Assembly (NCBI GenBank): GCA_012034595.1
Contig: JAAUPE010000009.1
Location: forward strand, 1 to 64,000
Direction: 5' to 3'
Length of the DNA stretch: 64,000 bases
Source of the DNA: Calothrix sp. CSU_2_0
GTDB taxonomy: Bacteria > Cyanobacteriota > Cyanobacteriia > Cyanobacteriales > Nostocaceae
The first letter of the stretch is position 1; every line of letters starts with the position of its first letter. Below the pieces are notes generated by a model. It was not told where the DNA came from and made no database searches. It saw only the letters and a list, made by a program, of their open reading frames with translations. The position numbers and the translations under genes were made by a program. Below, piece by piece: positions 63,901 to 64,000 of this stretch.

Positions 63901-64000
63901 CCAACTGCTGGGAAAAGACCATTTCTTTTACCCAATTTCCAACCGGAAGTAGTCAACTTTGAATTGAATCGTACCACCAGCGAAATCACCATCACCAAGA
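60952..64000 (+). CDS. ExeM/NucH-type extracellular endonuclease with lamin-tail and phytase-like domains (partial)
   Basis: The frame is open from the ATG at 60952 past the window end (1016 codons visible). Residues 1-200 form a lamin-tail domain (DIIFNEYASDNDANGNDFVEL). A Calx-like or Ig-like part and an OB-fold (GVVTAVAARGFYLQDPNPDSN) follow. The endonuclease/exonuclease/phosphatase core is at about 620-930 (IATFNVENLDPGD, SLEEIQDN, VLGDLNDFE, DHILVSNN, DSDHDPSVAQF). The last visible part (FLGGFSGLYFQ...HTDRGPNGEP) starts an esterase-like phytase domain. No signal peptide is evident. It follows a related secreted phosphoesterase 242 bases upstream. Confidence 0.8.
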   Translation, partial: MPVPNSGDIIFNEYASDNDANGNDFVELLTIADNLDLRGLRISDNELIGGVLNNNESVFVFGNDAFLNNVPKGTTIAIWTAATGITPDTTTNPASNDWKMVLAPGTGITASVDGLGGNLNTGLSTGGEALYLYSPGADGNSGGTDNVYLDFLSFEADGGDAPTGFTDINLASLADNAYYTGNTATGKNTASNWVKYDFPPANTNNPTPGDGNPNQDLSGLRTIAAIGIAIAQSNGSTNVAEGGVTDSYTLVLNSQPTADVTVTINPDSQATTNPTTLIFTTANWNQPQTVTVTAVDDTVVEGNHSSSISHTVSSTDSNYNGIAIAGVNVNISDNDIAPASRIRDIQGTAHRSPLVGQTVNNVQGVVTAVAARGFYLQDPNPDSNDGTSEGIFVFTSSAPSVTVGQSVEVTGRVDEFRPGNNAGNLTTTQINASVSGAVVTPLASSLGTITPIVIGTGGRVPPNAVIQNDFTTTNRGNVETGGDFDPTTEGIDFFESLEGMVVQINNPVTISPTNNFGEIWVLADNGANATGRTARGGSLISPTDFNPERIQIDDTLFTSGTSPLVNVGATLNPISGVVDYNFNNYEVLPTSLTINSPSSLNKETTNLAGDRDNLTIATFNVENLDPGDGDTQFNNIANRILNNLKAPDIISLEEIQDNNGATNDTVVDANQTYQKLIDAIKTAGGPTYQYRQINPVDDQDGGQPGGNIRVGFLFNPARVNFVDRTGGGSTINTTITNTSGKPELSANPGRIDPTNSAFSSSRKPVVGEFIFKGETVFAIANHFNSKGGDQSLFGPNQPPTLSSEAQRLQQAQIVNDFVDSILNVNPNANVIVLGDLNDFEFSEPLNVLKGIPGGTGTPVLNNLLDTIPATERYTYNFQGNAQVLDHILVSNNLSNKLNGYDIVHINSEFADQDSDHDPSVAQFNFAPQPKVTNYNFNNLPKLGTTSTGQDIFLGGFSGLYFQGIAANGNLKFVTHTDRGPNGEPTAGKRPFLLPNFQPEVVNFELNRTTSEITITK

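Overview
The window comes from a filamentous, Nostocales-type cyanobacterium. The palindrome GCGATCGC (HIP1) recurs throughout, the DNA is AT-rich, and several families are typical of cyanobacteria (AMIN-domain TonB receptors, pentapeptide repeats, ParAB, DUF4114 secreted proteins). A parA-parB pair, many insertion-sequence remnants and many damaged genes suggest a large plasmid or a genomic island. The sequence alone cannot decide which.

Layout. 0.3-3.1 kb: cobalt importer cbiMNQO on the minus strand under a cobalamin riboswitch, with cbiO frameshifted. 3.2-11.5 kb: two TonB-dependent receptors with AMIN-like domains around a BtuF/BtuC/BtuD-type ABC importer. 11.8-13.1 kb: a BlaR-type membrane protease and a BlaI-type repressor. 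13.3-19.2 kb: a cytochrome bd oxidase locus collapsed by an internal deletion, and a divergent cbb3-type oxidase operon (ccoN, ccoO, ccoS-like, USP-TerB protein). 19.2-24.4 kb: an IS605-type tnpB element, an iron-uptake gene fragment, an FAD oxidoreductase, a Rieske protein and two small paralogues of unknown function. 24.4-30.8 kb: frameshifted metE, a DUF1636 protein under a second cobalamin riboswitch, a D,D-carboxypeptidase, a HisI paralogue with a Zur/Fur-like box, and a methyltransferase. 30.9-36.5 kb: a LysM/M23 peptidase, a 5'-truncated feoB, and an MbnP-MbnH pair. 36.5-41.4 kb: IS630, an antitoxin-like ORF, parB-parA and an IS5-derived MITE. 41.5-48.9 kb: an AraC regulator, ten small double-glycine-leader peptides and a damaged exporter. 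48.9-50.5 kb: transposase debris. 50.7-64 kb: an isoprenoid-synthase-like protein, membrane and secreted proteins, and two very large secreted phosphoesterases, the last one cut by the window edge.

Two signals stand out. (1) A 19-bp motif, consensus TGACANNNTGTCTTTTGAC, lies upstream of both TonB receptors, cydA, ccoN and mbnP. A relaxed copy lies beside the blaI-type gene. In most cases it abuts or overlaps a TTGAC -35 element. This suggests one local regulon under the BlaI/BlaR pair, probably responding to copper. (2) parB contains eight 45-bp coding repeats. Seven carry the 16-bp palindrome CCAATAACGTTATTGG or a close variant, which makes them candidate centromere (parS) sites inside the reading frame of the protein that would bind them. 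A third theme is a family of ten short peptides sharing an L-x-(D/E)-x-(Q/E)...SGG leader but with unrelated cores, next to an exporter that has lost its C39 leader peptidase.

Many genes are interrupted by single missing bases (cbiO, metE, tnpB, two small genes), and two gene pairs (cydA-cydB, hlyD-ABC exporter) look fused by deletions. These may be real decay or consensus errors in the assembly; reads would decide.
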